Shown: positions 1 to 8,637, counted from the first letter of the stretch. The stretch: DNA of 64,000 nucleotides from Paenibacillus wynnii (GCF_000757885.1 NZ_JQCR01000002.1:1736001-1800000), one strand, 5' to 3'. Made by a program: numbers and translations. The notes: generated by a model from the sequence alone, not told the origin.

Positions 1-236
1 GTTATGTCGCTTCCGTTACCCAATTCAGCCGCGATCAGTTCAGCTGTCTCCTTCGCACGCAAGAGCGGTGACATCAGCAGAAGATCCGGCTTGCACACCT
101 TGATCCGTTCCCCGCATGCCTTCGCTTCTTGCCTCCCCTGCGGGGTAAGGCCGAATGCATCCCACATTCCTTGCTTAATGCCGCGCAAATTCCCTTCACT
201 CTGTCCGTGCCGAATGAGGATCAACTGCTTGAACAT
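1..236 (-). CDS. Histidine phosphatase family protein (phosphoglycerate mutase-like), 3' part cut off by window edge
   Basis: Reading the minus strand from the ATG at 236 gives a protein starting MFKQLILIRHGQSEGN, with the RHG motif that carries the catalytic histidine of the histidine phosphatase superfamily. About 15 residues on is a typical WDAFGLTPQGRQEA segment, and the helix with SPLLRAKETAE carries the second conserved arginine. Only the first 78 residues are in the window. Members dephosphorylate small phosphorylated metabolites; the substrate here cannot be told. The ATG follows directly after the TAA of the PPOX-like gene upstream, so the two are probably co-transcribed and translationally coupled. 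The plus strand is also open here but has no ribosome binding site and mirrors this gene. Confidence 0.85.
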   Translation of the reverse strand, partial: MFKQLILIRHGQSEGNLRGIKQGMWDAFGLTPQGRQEAKACGERIKVCKPDLLLMSPLLRAKETAELIAAELGNGSDI

Positions 237-677
237 TTAAATGATGCCCCTCACAAAGGTCAGTTCCCCGTTTTGTTCAACTAACCTTTTCGCTTTGCTA
301 TAGATCTTCTCAATATGCACCAGTACGGCTGCTTGCGGATTGATATTGGGCCTTCCACTCTGAACCCACTGAACCGTTTCCTCAAAAATTTCTCCCTCGA
401 GATAAACGCTCGCCTTTCCCTTCAATTGAAATGATCTGTTATTGTCGGGATTATACAAGGCAATGGATACATTCGGGTTCTTGTTTAGATTTCTCATAGT
501 TTTGTAGAATTTATTGTTCGCGATCAGCAGGGTTTCGTCATCATATACCTTTAGAAAAGTAACAAAAATCAAGTTCACGCTTGATTTTCTTTCTTCATCC
601 GCTTCGCAATCGCAGGTTGCTATCGGAATGGGATTCAATGTTCCTATGAGTTTCTTAATTTCGTCCGTCATTCTCAT
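237..677 (-). CDS. Pyridoxamine 5'-phosphate oxidase family (FMN-binding split barrel) protein
   Basis: 146 residues, the usual length for the small PPOX-like split-barrel proteins. The segment with KVYDDETLLIANNKFYKT and NLNKNPNVSIALYNPD is the hallmark of the fold: strand, an FMN phosphate-binding Lys/Arg region, then a strand ending in VSIAL. Family members bind FMN, F420 or haem and act in small redox reactions or as uncharacterised flavoproteins; the substrate is unknown. An AAAGGAG Shine-Dalgarno lies 13 bases before the ATG at 677, slightly far; ATG at 671 is the alternative start. It lies immediately upstream of the histidine phosphatase with no gap, suggesting a two-gene operon. Confidence 0.8.
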   Translation of the reverse strand: MRMTDEIKKLIGTLNPIPIATCDCEADEERKSSVNLIFVTFLKVYDDETLLIANNKFYKTMRNLNKNPNVSIALYNPDNNRSFQLKGKASVYLEGEIFEETVQWVQSGRPNINPQAAVLVHIEKIYSKAKRLVEQNGELTFVRGII

Positions 678-1107
678 GAAACAGCATCAGCTCCTTTTGT
701 CATTATGAGATTTTTTTCACATACTTCTTCTGCTTATAGAACCTCCCCTTTTCCCCTAATCCGGATTACTATCGCCGGAAATCTCACATCCAAATCCATT
801 TCGCTCCGATGCTCCTGATTGGCCCATAAACGCTGATATGAATCGCTTTCAACTCTGTGCAATAATTCTGCTTGTAACCTTCATCTTTAGTGAGAATTAC
901 ATTTAATGAACATGTTAATAAATATTCAAATATTTTACTATGCCATCGAGATCCAAATTGTTACAATTTATTTACAATAAGTTCATTTTAATCCTAAACA
1001 TAGAGGATTTACTCTAACAAGTAAACTAAAGTAGTATATACAACCATTTGACTCCAATAGTAAGTTTAAGTTAGCTGTGGATATTTAGATAAAGAGGAGT
1101 GGAGTCC
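678..1107. other. Intergenic region between divergent genes, AT-rich
   Basis: About 430 bases without a convincing gene. The right half is AT-rich and must carry the promoter of the polysaccharide operon; TTGACT at 1048-1053 with TTAGCT 17 bases downstream is a candidate with a weak -10. The left half should hold the promoter of the minus-strand PPOX gene. No terminator hairpin was seen. Confidence 0.4.
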
Positions 1108-2010
1108 ATGCAAGGATTGTCAGTGGTAATCTGCACGAGGAATCGGGTACAGGATCTGACACGGTGCATTTATTCTATGACTAATCAAAACCTAAGTGCA
1201 CACCACAACATTGAAGTTATCATCGTAGATGACGGTGAACTACCCATGCAGCAACTTGACGAGTATGAGTCTATCTTAGATGAGAAGGGTTATTCTTTTA
1301 TCTATTACAGCAAGACGGACCCGGGATTGTGGCTGTCCAGAGTCAAAGCGGTGGAATTAGCCACCATGGATACAATATTGTTCCTGGATGATGACGTTGA
1401 GATTCCGGACCATTATTTCTCCACCTTGCTTCAGACCTACCGCGATCATCCGGATTGTGTAGGTGTTGGGGGCGTAGCCATTGGAATGGAGAATAGCTTC
1501 CTGGGCACTATTAGATGCCTTCTCTCTTTCCAGCAATCCCTATTCAGCGGAAAACTATCCTTAAGCGGTCAAGCCGGTTCCATGTACAACTGGCACAAGG
1601 CGAGAAAAACCTTCAAGACTGAATTTCAGCACGGCTGCAATATGTCTTTTAAGAAAGAGGCTATTCAAGATCTGAAGCCGGTCCCTTGGTTAAAGAGTTA
1701 CAGCGTCGGCGAGGATATCTTCATGTCCCGAATCGCGTTGAATAAAGGACAGCTCTATATCAACCCTGAACTTAAGCTCATTCATCATGAATCCCCGGCT
1801 TCCAGAGATAATCTGGAGGATGTCGCATACACCCGGGTGCTTAACCACGTCCATCTACTCAAAGATAAACACTCGGGACCCATAGGGTACCTCGCATTGT
1901 TATGGACAACACTCTACTTGATTCTCAGAGAGCGGCCTAAGAAAAATTATCCTGCTATCAAAGGCTACAAAAAAGGCCTAAAACAAATATTCTCAAGACA
2001 ACTGATTTAA
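1108..2010 (+). CDS. Family 2 glycosyltransferase (GT-A fold)
   Basis: 300 residues. The N-terminus LSVVICTRNRVQDLTRCI is the classic GT2 nucleotide-binding start; EVIIVDDGE follows and LFLDDDVEIP is the DxD-type metal and UDP-sugar motif. A later GEDIFMS(R) segment fits the ED catalytic-base region. The enzyme should add a sugar from a nucleotide donor to a lipid-linked acceptor at the inner face of the membrane. I chose ATG at 1108 because GAGGAGT lies 8 bases before it; GTG at 1099 sits inside that ribosome binding site. It is the first gene of a five-gene operon with a second GT2, a pyruvyl transferase, a flippase and a third GT2. Donor and acceptor are unknown. Confidence 0.9.
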   Translation: MQGLSVVICTRNRVQDLTRCIYSMTNQNLSAHHNIEVIIVDDGELPMQQLDEYESILDEKGYSFIYYSKTDPGLWLSRVKAVELATMDTILFLDDDVEIPDHYFSTLLQTYRDHPDCVGVGGVAIGMENSFLGTIRCLLSFQQSLFSGKLSLSGQAGSMYNWHKARKTFKTEFQHGCNMSFKKEAIQDLKPVPWLKSYSVGEDIFMSRIALNKGQLYINPELKLIHHESPASRDNLEDVAYTRVLNHVHLLKDKHSGPIGYLALLWTTLYLILRERPKKNYPAIKGYKKGLKQIFSRQLI

Positions 2011-2035
2011 GGTAATCAAAGAAAGGAGTGTTCAA

Positions 2036-3088
2036 GTGAATTTAACCATTGTGGTTCCTGTGTACAATCTGGAAAGTCATGTGGCCCCGATGCTGGATTC
2101 ACTCCTTCACCAAAGTGAGAAGCAATACGAGGTCATTATTGTCGATGACGGATCTACGGATCAGACGTATAACACGATCAATGCCTTTCTGACCGTTCAC
2201 CCTTCCCTACAGTGCAGGATCTTAAGAACAGACAACCACGGAGTAAGCGCTGCCAGAAATAAAGGCTTATACGCCGCTTCCGGGAAATATGTGATGTTTC
2301 TCGACGGTGATGATTACGTTTCAACAGATCTGGTGCAGACCCTCCAGACGAATGTAACAGACCGGGAGCCTGACATTATTTGCTGGGGATATAATCTGGT
2401 TAGAGAGGATCAATCAACGATTGTCAGCTTTACTTCAAATTTAAACCACATCTCGGGAATTCAAGCGCTAGAGAAGATTTTTGTCGAAAAAAGTTTGCGG
2501 ATTTGGACCGGAAGTATTGCTTACAAGAGAGACTTCCTGCTGAAGCATGAAATCCAATATACCGAGCAGTGTATAAACGGCGAAGATCAGGAGTTTATTT
2601 ATAAAGCCTTATCCAGAGCGTCCAAGGTAACCTCCCTGCCTGAGGTACTATCCTTTTACCTGCAGCGGGGCTCTTCGATCTCCAACAGCTATAATGTCAA
2701 AAAATTCGATGTTGTGGATGCCTTTAAGCGGGTGGATGCGTATTTCAGGACCCATTTCTCAGGCGAACTAGAACCCATATCTGATTTACTGCTGAACAGG
2801 GAAATGACAGAGAACTACTTTTTCAACCTAAATACCTGTCTCAGCAACACTCAAGGCGTACGGATACAAAAATTACTACAGGATATCGATCAGACCTATC
2901 CTAAGCTCACGCAAGAAATGCATGGAATCATGAAGCATTATAACGGAACCGACAAGAAGCTGTCCTTTCAGATCAAGGCCTTCCTGTTCTCCCCCGGGTT
3001 ATACCAGAGGTTTATTCATTGGGATCGAAGCATTGTTCATCTAAAAAGCAGAATCAAAACAGTGCTCAAGGTTCAAGCAAACAGCTAG
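2036..3088 (+). CDS. Family 2 glycosyltransferase
   Basis: 350 residues from a GTG start with AAAGGAG seven bases upstream. LTIVVPVYNLESHVAPML and EVIIVDDGSTDQT form the nucleotide-binding part of a GT2 domain, HGVSAARNKGL is the typical linker helix, and MFLDGDDYV is the DxD motif. NGEDQEFIYKAL carries the ED pair expected for the catalytic base region. The C-terminal 120 residues are helical and specific to this subfamily (EpsJ/CpsJ-like). It is 25 bases from the first GT2 gene and 30 bases from the pyruvyl transferase, so all belong to one transcript. Probable role: extension of the repeat unit of a surface polysaccharide. Confidence 0.9.
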   Translation: MNLTIVVPVYNLESHVAPMLDSLLHQSEKQYEVIIVDDGSTDQTYNTINAFLTVHPSLQCRILRTDNHGVSAARNKGLYAASGKYVMFLDGDDYVSTDLVQTLQTNVTDREPDIICWGYNLVREDQSTIVSFTSNLNHISGIQALEKIFVEKSLRIWTGSIAYKRDFLLKHEIQYTEQCINGEDQEFIYKALSRASKVTSLPEVLSFYLQRGSSISNSYNVKKFDVVDAFKRVDAYFRTHFSGELEPISDLLLNREMTENYFFNLNTCLSNTQGVRIQKLLQDIDQTYPKLTQEMHGIMKHYNGTDKKLSFQIKAFLFSPGLYQRFIHWDRSIVHLKSRIKTVLKVQANS

Positions 3089-3118
3089 GGTGAATGGAGC
3101 TGGAAAGGAAATGGAGCG

Positions 3119-4240
3119 ATGAAAAAAATATTAATTTATGCCTATACGGAGTTCAATTTGGGTGATGATTTATTCATTAAGGTTCTGTGCGAGCGATACC
3201 CGGATACCCCATTTGCCATCCTCGCCCCGGGGAAGTATAAGCTTTCCTTCAAAGACCTGAAGAATCTCCGGGTATACGCTTCGGATTCCATCTGGATCAG
3301 AGGCATTAACTTTCTGTTCAAAAAAATAAAGCAGCCCGATTTCATGCAAAGGTTTCTAGTGAAGCATAGTGATGGAATCGTGCATATCGGCGGCTCCATT
3401 TTCATGCAGGGGGAGTACTGGAAAGAGTATTTCCACAAAGCAGAATCGATCCGGAACCCATCGAAGCCCTACTTTTTACTGGGTGCGAACTTCGGTCCCT
3501 TTACAGATAACGAGTATTATCAGACACACAAGGAGCTCTTCGCGCAATATACGGATATATGCTTCCGGGAGAAATATTCCTATCAGCTGTTTGAGGATTT
3601 AAGAAATGTACGATTGGCGCCAGACATTATATTTCAGCTCACTCCACCGAAAGAACAGGCTAAGGAGAATTACGTGGCTATATCCGTGATCAAGCCGTCT
3701 TCCAAGGGTTTGGGCAGTTACGACCTGCTCTATTATGAAAAAATGAAAGATGTTGCAATGTATTGCATTCAACAAGGCTTTGAGGTACATTTCCTGTCCT
3801 TTTGTGAGCATGAAGGGGATCATGAAGCGATTGAACACATCGTGAACCGACTGCCGCAGGAGTTCGTTGGTCGAACCCGAACACATTTGTTCACCACAAA
3901 CATGGAGGAAATTCTGTCCGTGCTTGCCGGGTCAAGCTTTGTTGTAGCCTCTAGGTTTCATGCGATGATTCTAGGCTGGGTATACGAGAAACCTGTCTTC
4001 CCTATTGCCTACAGCAACAAAATGGTCAATGTTATGCAGGATGCAGGCTTTACTGGCTTATACACCGACTTCAAAGGCTTGGAAGACCTGCAGCCGGAGC
4101 AGGTTTTTAACAGCTTCCATACCAACGGAATTGATGTATCGAAACAAGTTATAGAAGCAGAGAGACACTTTGAGAAGCTGGACTCGTATTTATCGCTTCT
4201 GGGCAGGAGGACTTATGAGAGCCAAACGGAGTATTCTTAA
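3119..4240 (+). CDS. Polysaccharide pyruvyl transferase family protein
   Basis: 373 residues, full length for the family (CsaB/WcaK/EpsO type). Visible hallmarks: the N-terminal strand KKILIYAYTEFNLGDDLF, HIGGSIFMQG about residues 89-98, LLGANFGPF, FREKYSYQLF, and near the C-terminus VVASRFHAMI, the SRxH segment that binds the phosphoenolpyruvate or nucleotide part. Known members transfer pyruvate from PEP to a hexose as a ketal, giving the polymer a negative charge. In Paenibacillus and Bacillus anthracis, CsaB-type pyruvylation makes the wall polymer a ligand for SLH domains, and an SLH-domain protein is encoded at 39.6-43.9 kb; a link between the two is only inference. ATG follows GGAAAGGAAATGGAG at normal spacing. 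Confidence 0.88.
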   Translation: MKKILIYAYTEFNLGDDLFIKVLCERYPDTPFAILAPGKYKLSFKDLKNLRVYASDSIWIRGINFLFKKIKQPDFMQRFLVKHSDGIVHIGGSIFMQGEYWKEYFHKAESIRNPSKPYFLLGANFGPFTDNEYYQTHKELFAQYTDICFREKYSYQLFEDLRNVRLAPDIIFQLTPPKEQAKENYVAISVIKPSSKGLGSYDLLYYEKMKDVAMYCIQQGFEVHFLSFCEHEGDHEAIEHIVNRLPQEFVGRTRTHLFTTNMEEILSVLAGSSFVVASRFHAMILGWVYEKPVFPIAYSNKMVNVMQDAGFTGLYTDFKGLEDLQPEQVFNSFHTNGIDVSKQVIEAERHFEKLDSYLSLLGRRTYESQTEYS

Positions 4241-5753
4241 CTTGTCCTTTGGGCTGGGAAGTCAATTGATCACCATCTTTCTCGGTTTCTTTATTCCTAG
4301 GCTGATTATGGTCAACTATGGCTCGGAGGCCAACGGATTAATTGCTTCGATCGTACAGATCATCAGTTATTTGGCTCTTCTGGAAGCGGGTGTCGGGGCA
4401 GCCTCTCTACAAGCGCTATATAAACCGATAGCCCAGAATGACCGGAGCCATATTAACTCTATTCTGGCAGCTACCTCTAGCTATTATAAAAAAACAGGTG
4501 TGTACTACTTTTTTGCGGTAGTATTGATCGCTATTGTGTATCCGCTGGTGATCCATTCGGAGATTAATAAGCTCAGCATTATGTTCATTATTTTACTAAC
4601 AGGGCTGGGCGGGGCGATTAATTACTATTTTCAAGGAAAATTTAGAATTCTCCTCATCGCTGAGGGAAAAAGCTATATCGAAACCTCCATCGTTACCGCA
4701 GCCAATGTCCTGAACAACGTGGTGCGCATTATCCTGTTATTGCAAGGCGTCAACATCATCGCGGTTCAAGCTTCCTTCTTCGTGCTGACCCTGCTGCAAA
4801 TTGTCGTATTTTATGTGTATATGAAAAAGAATTACAAATGGATCGATTTAAGTCTAAAGCCTGATTTTGCAGCGATTGGACAAAAGAACTCGGTATTGGT
4901 TCATGAAATCTCCTATTTGGTGTTCAGAAATACAGATGTGCTTATCCTAACCCTGCTCACCAATTTAAAAATTGTCAGTATCTATGTCATGTACAACATG
5001 ATTTTTACAATCGTCGACAACGTCGTTCAGACCGTAAATGGCAGCATGAAATCGGCCCTTGGGCAAAGCTATCACGAGAGCAAAGAGGCCTTCCTTAAGC
5101 TCTATGATGCTTTTGAGGTGTATTTCATGGGATTGATCTTTGCTATTCTTACTGTGGCTTACATCCTAATCCTGCCGTTTATGCGGTTGTATACCGCCGG
5201 TGTAACCGATGTGAATTATATCAACTTCTGGCTGCCTGTGTTGTTCGTAGCGATTAAGCTGCTGACCAATGTCAGAACTTCTGCCAACAATGTGATTACG
5301 ATAGCCGGACACTTCCAGAAGACGCAGAATCGTTCGATTCTCGAATCGGCCATTAATTTAATAGCCTCGATTGTATTCGTTCTATTCTTGGGGATATACG
5401 GAGTATTGCTCGGGACCATTGCGGCCCTGTTATACCGTTCTATTGATATCGTCATCTATGCTAATAAAGTACTGCTGGACCGGAGCCCATGGGTAACCTT
5501 CAAAAGATGGTTCACGAACATAGGCGTCTTTTTAGTTATTATTGCGGTTACCACAACGATGAATATGAACATTACCTCCTATATTGAACTTATCGTCTGG
5601 GGGGCGGTTCTGGGGATCGTGATTCTCCCTATTTATTACTTGATCTCCTCCTTGATGGAGAAATCGGTCTTCCTGTATGCTTGGGACCATTTCAAAGGGT
5701 ATCGAGCGAAATTAAAGCGTAAGGTGAATTCCGGATCTAAAGTAAGCGTGTAG
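4215..5753 (+). CDS. Polysaccharide flippase (Wzx/MOP superfamily)
   Basis: 512 residues with about 12-14 predicted membrane helices and short loops, as in Wzx-type O-unit and teichuronic acid flippases. The N-terminal SILNLSFGLGSQLITIFLGF and LIMVNYGSEANGLIASIVQI segments match the family's first two helices and the conserved short loop. It should move a lipid-linked saccharide made by the neighbouring transferases to the outer leaflet. Start: ATG at 4215 has GCAGGAGG five bases upstream and overlaps the end of the pyruvyl transferase by 26 bases, so translation is probably coupled; the longer in-frame reading from 4170 has no ribosome binding site. No polymerase (Wzy) gene lies in the operon. 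Confidence 0.88.
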   Translation: MRAKRSILNLSFGLGSQLITIFLGFFIPRLIMVNYGSEANGLIASIVQIISYLALLEAGVGAASLQALYKPIAQNDRSHINSILAATSSYYKKTGVYYFFAVVLIAIVYPLVIHSEINKLSIMFIILLTGLGGAINYYFQGKFRILLIAEGKSYIETSIVTAANVLNNVVRIILLLQGVNIIAVQASFFVLTLLQIVVFYVYMKKNYKWIDLSLKPDFAAIGQKNSVLVHEISYLVFRNTDVLILTLLTNLKIVSIYVMYNMIFTIVDNVVQTVNGSMKSALGQSYHESKEAFLKLYDAFEVYFMGLIFAILTVAYILILPFMRLYTAGVTDVNYINFWLPVLFVAIKLLTNVRTSANNVITIAGHFQKTQNRSILESAINLIASIVFVLFLGIYGVLLGTIAALLYRSIDIVIYANKVLLDRSPWVTFKRWFTNIGVFLVIIAVTTTMNMNITSYIELIVWGAVLGIVILPIYYLISSLMEKSVFLYAWDHFKGYRAKLKRKVNSGSKVSV

Positions 5754-5764
5754 GAGGATTGATT

Positions 5765-7003
5765 ATGAATCATAGCGAAATTTGGCAGCAAGCGTATGAC
5801 GAGTTACTGGATCAGCTAACGGATACTCTTAACCCTTCTGCGACTGACTTAGAGACTTTATCCGGGGTTGTTCAAGCTTTTTTATGGGGGAGAGCCTCAG
5901 AGGATGCCTTGCTTTACTACCTGTCAGAGCAGTTCCATGTGGAGAAAGTGCAGCTTCCTGAGCTGGTGATGGGTCTTGTGGACATGAAACGTAACTTCCC
6001 TCCCCCAGAGAGCAACCCACCGGTAGCTAGTCTTGATGCTGAACTTCCGAAAGTCAGTATCATTATAACCACATACAATCGAAAAGAGTTCCTCCAGCAA
6101 GCGATTCAAAGCATTCTCATGCAGGACTATCCCCGTAAAGAAATCATTGTGATAGATGATTGTTCTACGGATGGTACAGATATTCTTATGAAACAAAGTT
6201 TTGGCGAAAACTCGCGTGTGATCTATATGCGTAACGAAACGAACCGCGGGCCGGGCCATAATCGGCGTTTAGCCTTTGCTGCACATGCTGATGGGGAGTA
6301 TATCCTCTTTTTGGATGATGACGATTATCTGATTGACCGGAGTTATTTAAGCCAAGCGGTGGATTTCCACATGCTCCATCCTGGAATATCCTTTGTGGCC
6401 GCAAATGTATTTCTTAAATACTCGCAGACCGAGCAGTTGAAGATCTCCAGTCTGGGACTTAGTGAACTCATCAACAAACTGGACTATTTCATGAATTTTG
6501 AGCAAAAAGGGTTTCCTAAGCCTGCTTCCACCCTAACCACCGTCTTTAAGCGTGAAGCTTTGATCCAAATGGATATCCTGAATATGAATATGGTCAATGA
6601 CGCCTCCATTTATCTACGTTCATTACTTATTGGAGATGCCGGGTTCATAGATGTGATTGCAGGTGTCTATCGAATTCACGGGAACAATATTACGTTCAAC
6701 TTAAGTCAAAGTTTTCTCATTGAGAATTTGGAAGAGAAAATGCTTATTAAGAATATGGCGGTTGAACAATACGGCTATAGCGCAAAGAAAATGAATCAGT
6801 GGTTCAACCATAATGTCTACGATACCATCTATTATTACCTCATGAATTCCGCCAAAAGCTACAAGGATTTCGAGGCGATGTATGGTTGGGCCCACACCCA
6901 TTGCCCGGGTATCTACGATAGGTTAAGACGTGAATTCCGCGTGAAATTAATGAAAAAGCAATTGTTAAGGGTGTCTCTAATCCGTACTTTGCTTAAAAAA
7001 TAA
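5765..7003 (+). CDS. Family 2 glycosyltransferase with N-terminal helical extension
   Basis: 412 residues from ATG at 5765, which has TAGGAGGA eight bases before it (TTG at 5759 is too close). The first ~95 residues are helical and of unknown role. The GT2 domain then begins with KVSIIITTYNRKEFLQQAI; EIIVIDDCSTDGT and ILFLDDDDYLID (DxD) follow. A C-terminal helical region closes with a basic tail (MKKQLLRVSLIRTLLKK), suggesting peripheral membrane attachment. It is the last gene of the polysaccharide operon, 11 bases after the flippase. The similarity to enzymes that decorate surface glycans is family-level only. Confidence 0.88.
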   Translation: MNHSEIWQQAYDELLDQLTDTLNPSATDLETLSGVVQAFLWGRASEDALLYYLSEQFHVEKVQLPELVMGLVDMKRNFPPPESNPPVASLDAELPKVSIIITTYNRKEFLQQAIQSILMQDYPRKEIIVIDDCSTDGTDILMKQSFGENSRVIYMRNETNRGPGHNRRLAFAAHADGEYILFLDDDDYLIDRSYLSQAVDFHMLHPGISFVAANVFLKYSQTEQLKISSLGLSELINKLDYFMNFEQKGFPKPASTLTTVFKREALIQMDILNMNMVNDASIYLRSLLIGDAGFIDVIAGVYRIHGNNITFNLSQSFLIENLEEKMLIKNMAVEQYGYSAKKMNQWFNHNVYDTIYYYLMNSAKSYKDFEAMYGWAHTHCPGIYDRLRREFRVKLMKKQLLRVSLIRTLLKK

Positions 7004-7013
7004 AGAAATACTT

Positions 7014-7035
7014 CCATTATATTGCCATATAATGG
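7014..7035. repeat. Perfect 9-bp inverted repeat with 4-base loop upstream of hflX leader
   Basis: CCATTATAT (7014-7022), loop TGCC, ATATAATGG (7027-7035). There is no T-run after it, so it is a poor intrinsic terminator for the polysaccharide operon. It overlaps the proposed -35 box of the next promoter (7023-7028), so an operator role is also possible. Confidence 0.5.
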
Positions 7036-7050
7036 TCACCGTGTTAAAAT
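7023..7050 (+). promoter_or_regulatory. Probable sigma-A promoter of the hflX leader
   Basis: TTGCCA (7023-7028), 16-base spacer, TAAAAT (7045-7050). Transcription would start near 7057, leaving about 315 bases of leader before the hflX start codon. Position relative to the leader ORF and attenuator supports it. Confidence 0.55.
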
Positions 7051-7082
7051 CGTTTTAACTACAAGGAACGGAGGGGTTAGGT

Positions 7083-7121
7083 GTGATAGATTATATCCGA
7101 GTTAGAACTTTTCGCGGCTAA
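7083..7121 (+). CDS. 12-residue leader peptide (MIDYIRVRTFRG) upstream of hflX
   Basis: A GTG start at 7083 preceded six bases upstream by a strong Shine-Dalgarno GGAGGGG (7070-7076), then twelve codons and TAA at 7119. The peptide holds Arg-Val-Arg at positions 6-8, an example of the +X+ motif known from macrolide-arrested leader peptides such as the RLR of ErmD-type leaders. The Shine-Dalgarno region (GGGGTTA, 7073-7079, and GATAGA, 7085-7090) is complementary to TAACCCC (7181-7187) and TCTATC (7171-7176). With the terminator just before hflX, the likely role is sensing ribosome stalling. Translation is inferred from the site, not shown. Confidence 0.6.
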   Translation: MIDYIRVRTFRG

Positions 7122-7147
7122 ACAAAATAGCGCTAGAAGCTCTGCCA

Positions 7148-7334
7148 CTGTGCAGAGGACTCAGGATTGGTCTATCCATTTAACCCCATAGAAGCTTACG
7201 AATAACCTGCTGCTCGCCGGTAAGATCACGTATGATCTTGCCTTTACGAGCCTTTCTTTGGTGTATTCCTTCTATGTGAATTTCTGAGTCCTCTACAGAT
7301 ACTGTAAGCACAGGCAGATGACCTGTGCTTTTTT
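7148..7334 (+). promoter_or_regulatory. Putative attenuator/antiterminator leader of hflX
   Basis: Pairings seen by eye: AGAGGACTCAG (7154-7164) with CTGAGTCCTCT (7284-7294), 11 perfect base pairs across 119 bases; directly outside it CTGTGC (7148-7153) can pair with GCACAG (7308-7313), which is the 5' arm of the terminator. A local hairpin CTCTGC/GCAGAG (about 7140-7157) and another GGTAAGATC/GATCTTGCC (7219-7241) compete. The long helix would block the terminator, the local hairpin would release it. No known riboswitch consensus recognised. Confidence 0.55.
7306..7334 (+). terminator. Intrinsic terminator in the hflX 5' leader (attenuator)
   Basis: Stem AAGCACAGG (7306-7314), loop CAGATGA, CCTGTGCTT (7322-7330), then a run of T to 7334. 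It ends 37 bases before the hflX start codon, so read-through is required for expression. Confidence 0.8.
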
Positions 7335-7371
7335 GGGTCTACTTTTCAGTACCGAGAGGATGAATAATACT

Positions 7372-8637
7372 ATGGAATCTATACAACAAAAAGCAGTAAT
7401 TGTGGGTGTCCAGCTCCAAAATGATACCAACTTCGCTTATTCAATGGAGGAACTGCGTAATTTGGCTGCCGCCTGTGATCTAAGGATAGCGGGAGAATTA
7501 AGCCAAAAGGCCAGCCGAGTTAATCCTTCCCATTATATTGGAACCGGTAAAATCCAGGAGTTGTCTGCGCTCTTGGAAGCGGAGGATGCCCCCATTGTTA
7601 TATTTAATGATGAGCTTACTCCTTCCCAGATTCGCAATTTAGAGTCTGCATTAGATCGACAGGTCATTGACCGGACGATTCTAATCTTGAATATCTTTGC
7701 GGAACGGGCCAAAACCAAAGAAGCCCAGCTCCAAGTCGAAGTGGCCCAATTGCAATACATGCTGCCCCGCCTGACCGGGCTACGTGAATCTTTGGGCAGA
7801 CAAGGCGGCGGTGCCGGATTAAAGAATAAAGGCGCAGGTGAAACGAAGCTGGAGCTGGATCGCAGAAGAATTGAAGAACGGATCACAGCCCTTCAAGTGG
7901 AGCTTCAGCACCAAGTGTCCAGACGTCAGATTCAGCGGAAGCAGCGCCGCAAGAATGAAGTGCCGGTCGTCTGTCTAGTAGGTTATACCAACACGGGCAA
8001 GTCCAGCTTAATGAATGTGATGGTAGAAACCTATCACCCAGGCTCCCATAAACAAGTGTTCGCCAAGGATATGTTATTCGCGACGCTGGAGACATCTGTG
8101 CGCAGCATTATGCTGCCCGATCACAAAACGTTTCTGCTGACAGATACCGTCGGATTCGTCAGTCAGCTTCCCCATCATCTAGTTAAAGCCTTTCGCTCTA
8201 CACTCGAAGAGGTGACGGAAGCGGATCTGCTGATTCACGTAGTCGACTATGCCGATTCTGAGTATAAGCAGCATATGGCGGTAACCGATGAGACTTTAAA
8301 GGCGCTGGGCGCGGATCAAATTCCGACGATCTATGCTTACAATAAGGCCGATTTAACGGAGCAGCCCTATCCGCTTATCCAAGGAGACTCTGTCTATCTC
8401 TCCGCCAAAGAAAAAAGCGGAGCCGAGGAGCTTACTCAAATGATCCGAAGTCATGTATTTAATGACTATATTCAGTGTGAGATCCTGGTTCCGTTCGACC
8501 GCGGCGCAGTCGTCTCCTATTTCAATGAGCATGCCCATGTACAATCGGCCAGCTATGAAGAAGAGGGAACCCGGCTTACATTAGAATGCAGGGTTGCCGA
8601 TTACGAGAGATTTCGGAACGATTTCATTGAGATTTAA
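7372..8637 (+). CDS. hflX: HflX-family ribosome-associated GTPase, probably antibiotic-responsive (HflXr-like)
   Basis: 421 residues. N-terminal HflX domain: QKAVIVGVQL, then SHYIGTGKIQEL. The conserved GLRESLGRQGGGAGLKNKGAGE(T)-type glycine-rich loop leads into the helical linker. GTPase motifs: GYTNTGKSSLMN (G1), DTVGF (G3), NKAD (G4). HflX splits stalled 70S ribosomes; HflXr paralogues in Firmicutes give macrolide and lincosamide resistance and are controlled by attenuation. The leader with a stalling-type peptide and a terminator upstream favours HflXr. ATG at 7372 has AGAGGA about 11 bases upstream; ATG at 7360 lies against that site and ATG at 7318 lies in the terminator loop. A single-gene transcript ending at 8708. 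Housekeeping HflX is the alternative. Confidence 0.85.
   Translation: MESIQQKAVIVGVQLQNDTNFAYSMEELRNLAAACDLRIAGELSQKASRVNPSHYIGTGKIQELSALLEAEDAPIVIFNDELTPSQIRNLESALDRQVIDRTILILNIFAERAKTKEAQLQVEVAQLQYMLPRLTGLRESLGRQGGGAGLKNKGAGETKLELDRRRIEERITALQVELQHQVSRRQIQRKQRRKNEVPVVCLVGYTNTGKSSLMNVMVETYHPGSHKQVFAKDMLFATLETSVRSIMLPDHKTFLLTDTVGFVSQLPHHLVKAFRSTLEEVTEADLLIHVVDYADSEYKQHMAVTDETLKALGADQIPTIYAYNKADLTEQPYPLIQGDSVYLSAKEKSGAEELTQMIRSHVFNDYIQCEILVPFDRGAVVSYFNEHAHVQSASYEEEGTRLTLECRVADYERFRNDFIEI

Noticed and set aside
4..240. Plus-strand 78-codon frame at the left edge
   Set aside because: It is the antisense of a histidine phosphatase start with RHG motif and has no ribosome binding site.
7318..7371. 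ATG at 7318 as the hflX start
   Set aside because: It lies in the loop of the attenuator terminator and has no ribosome binding site; the HflX family N-terminus begins after 7372.
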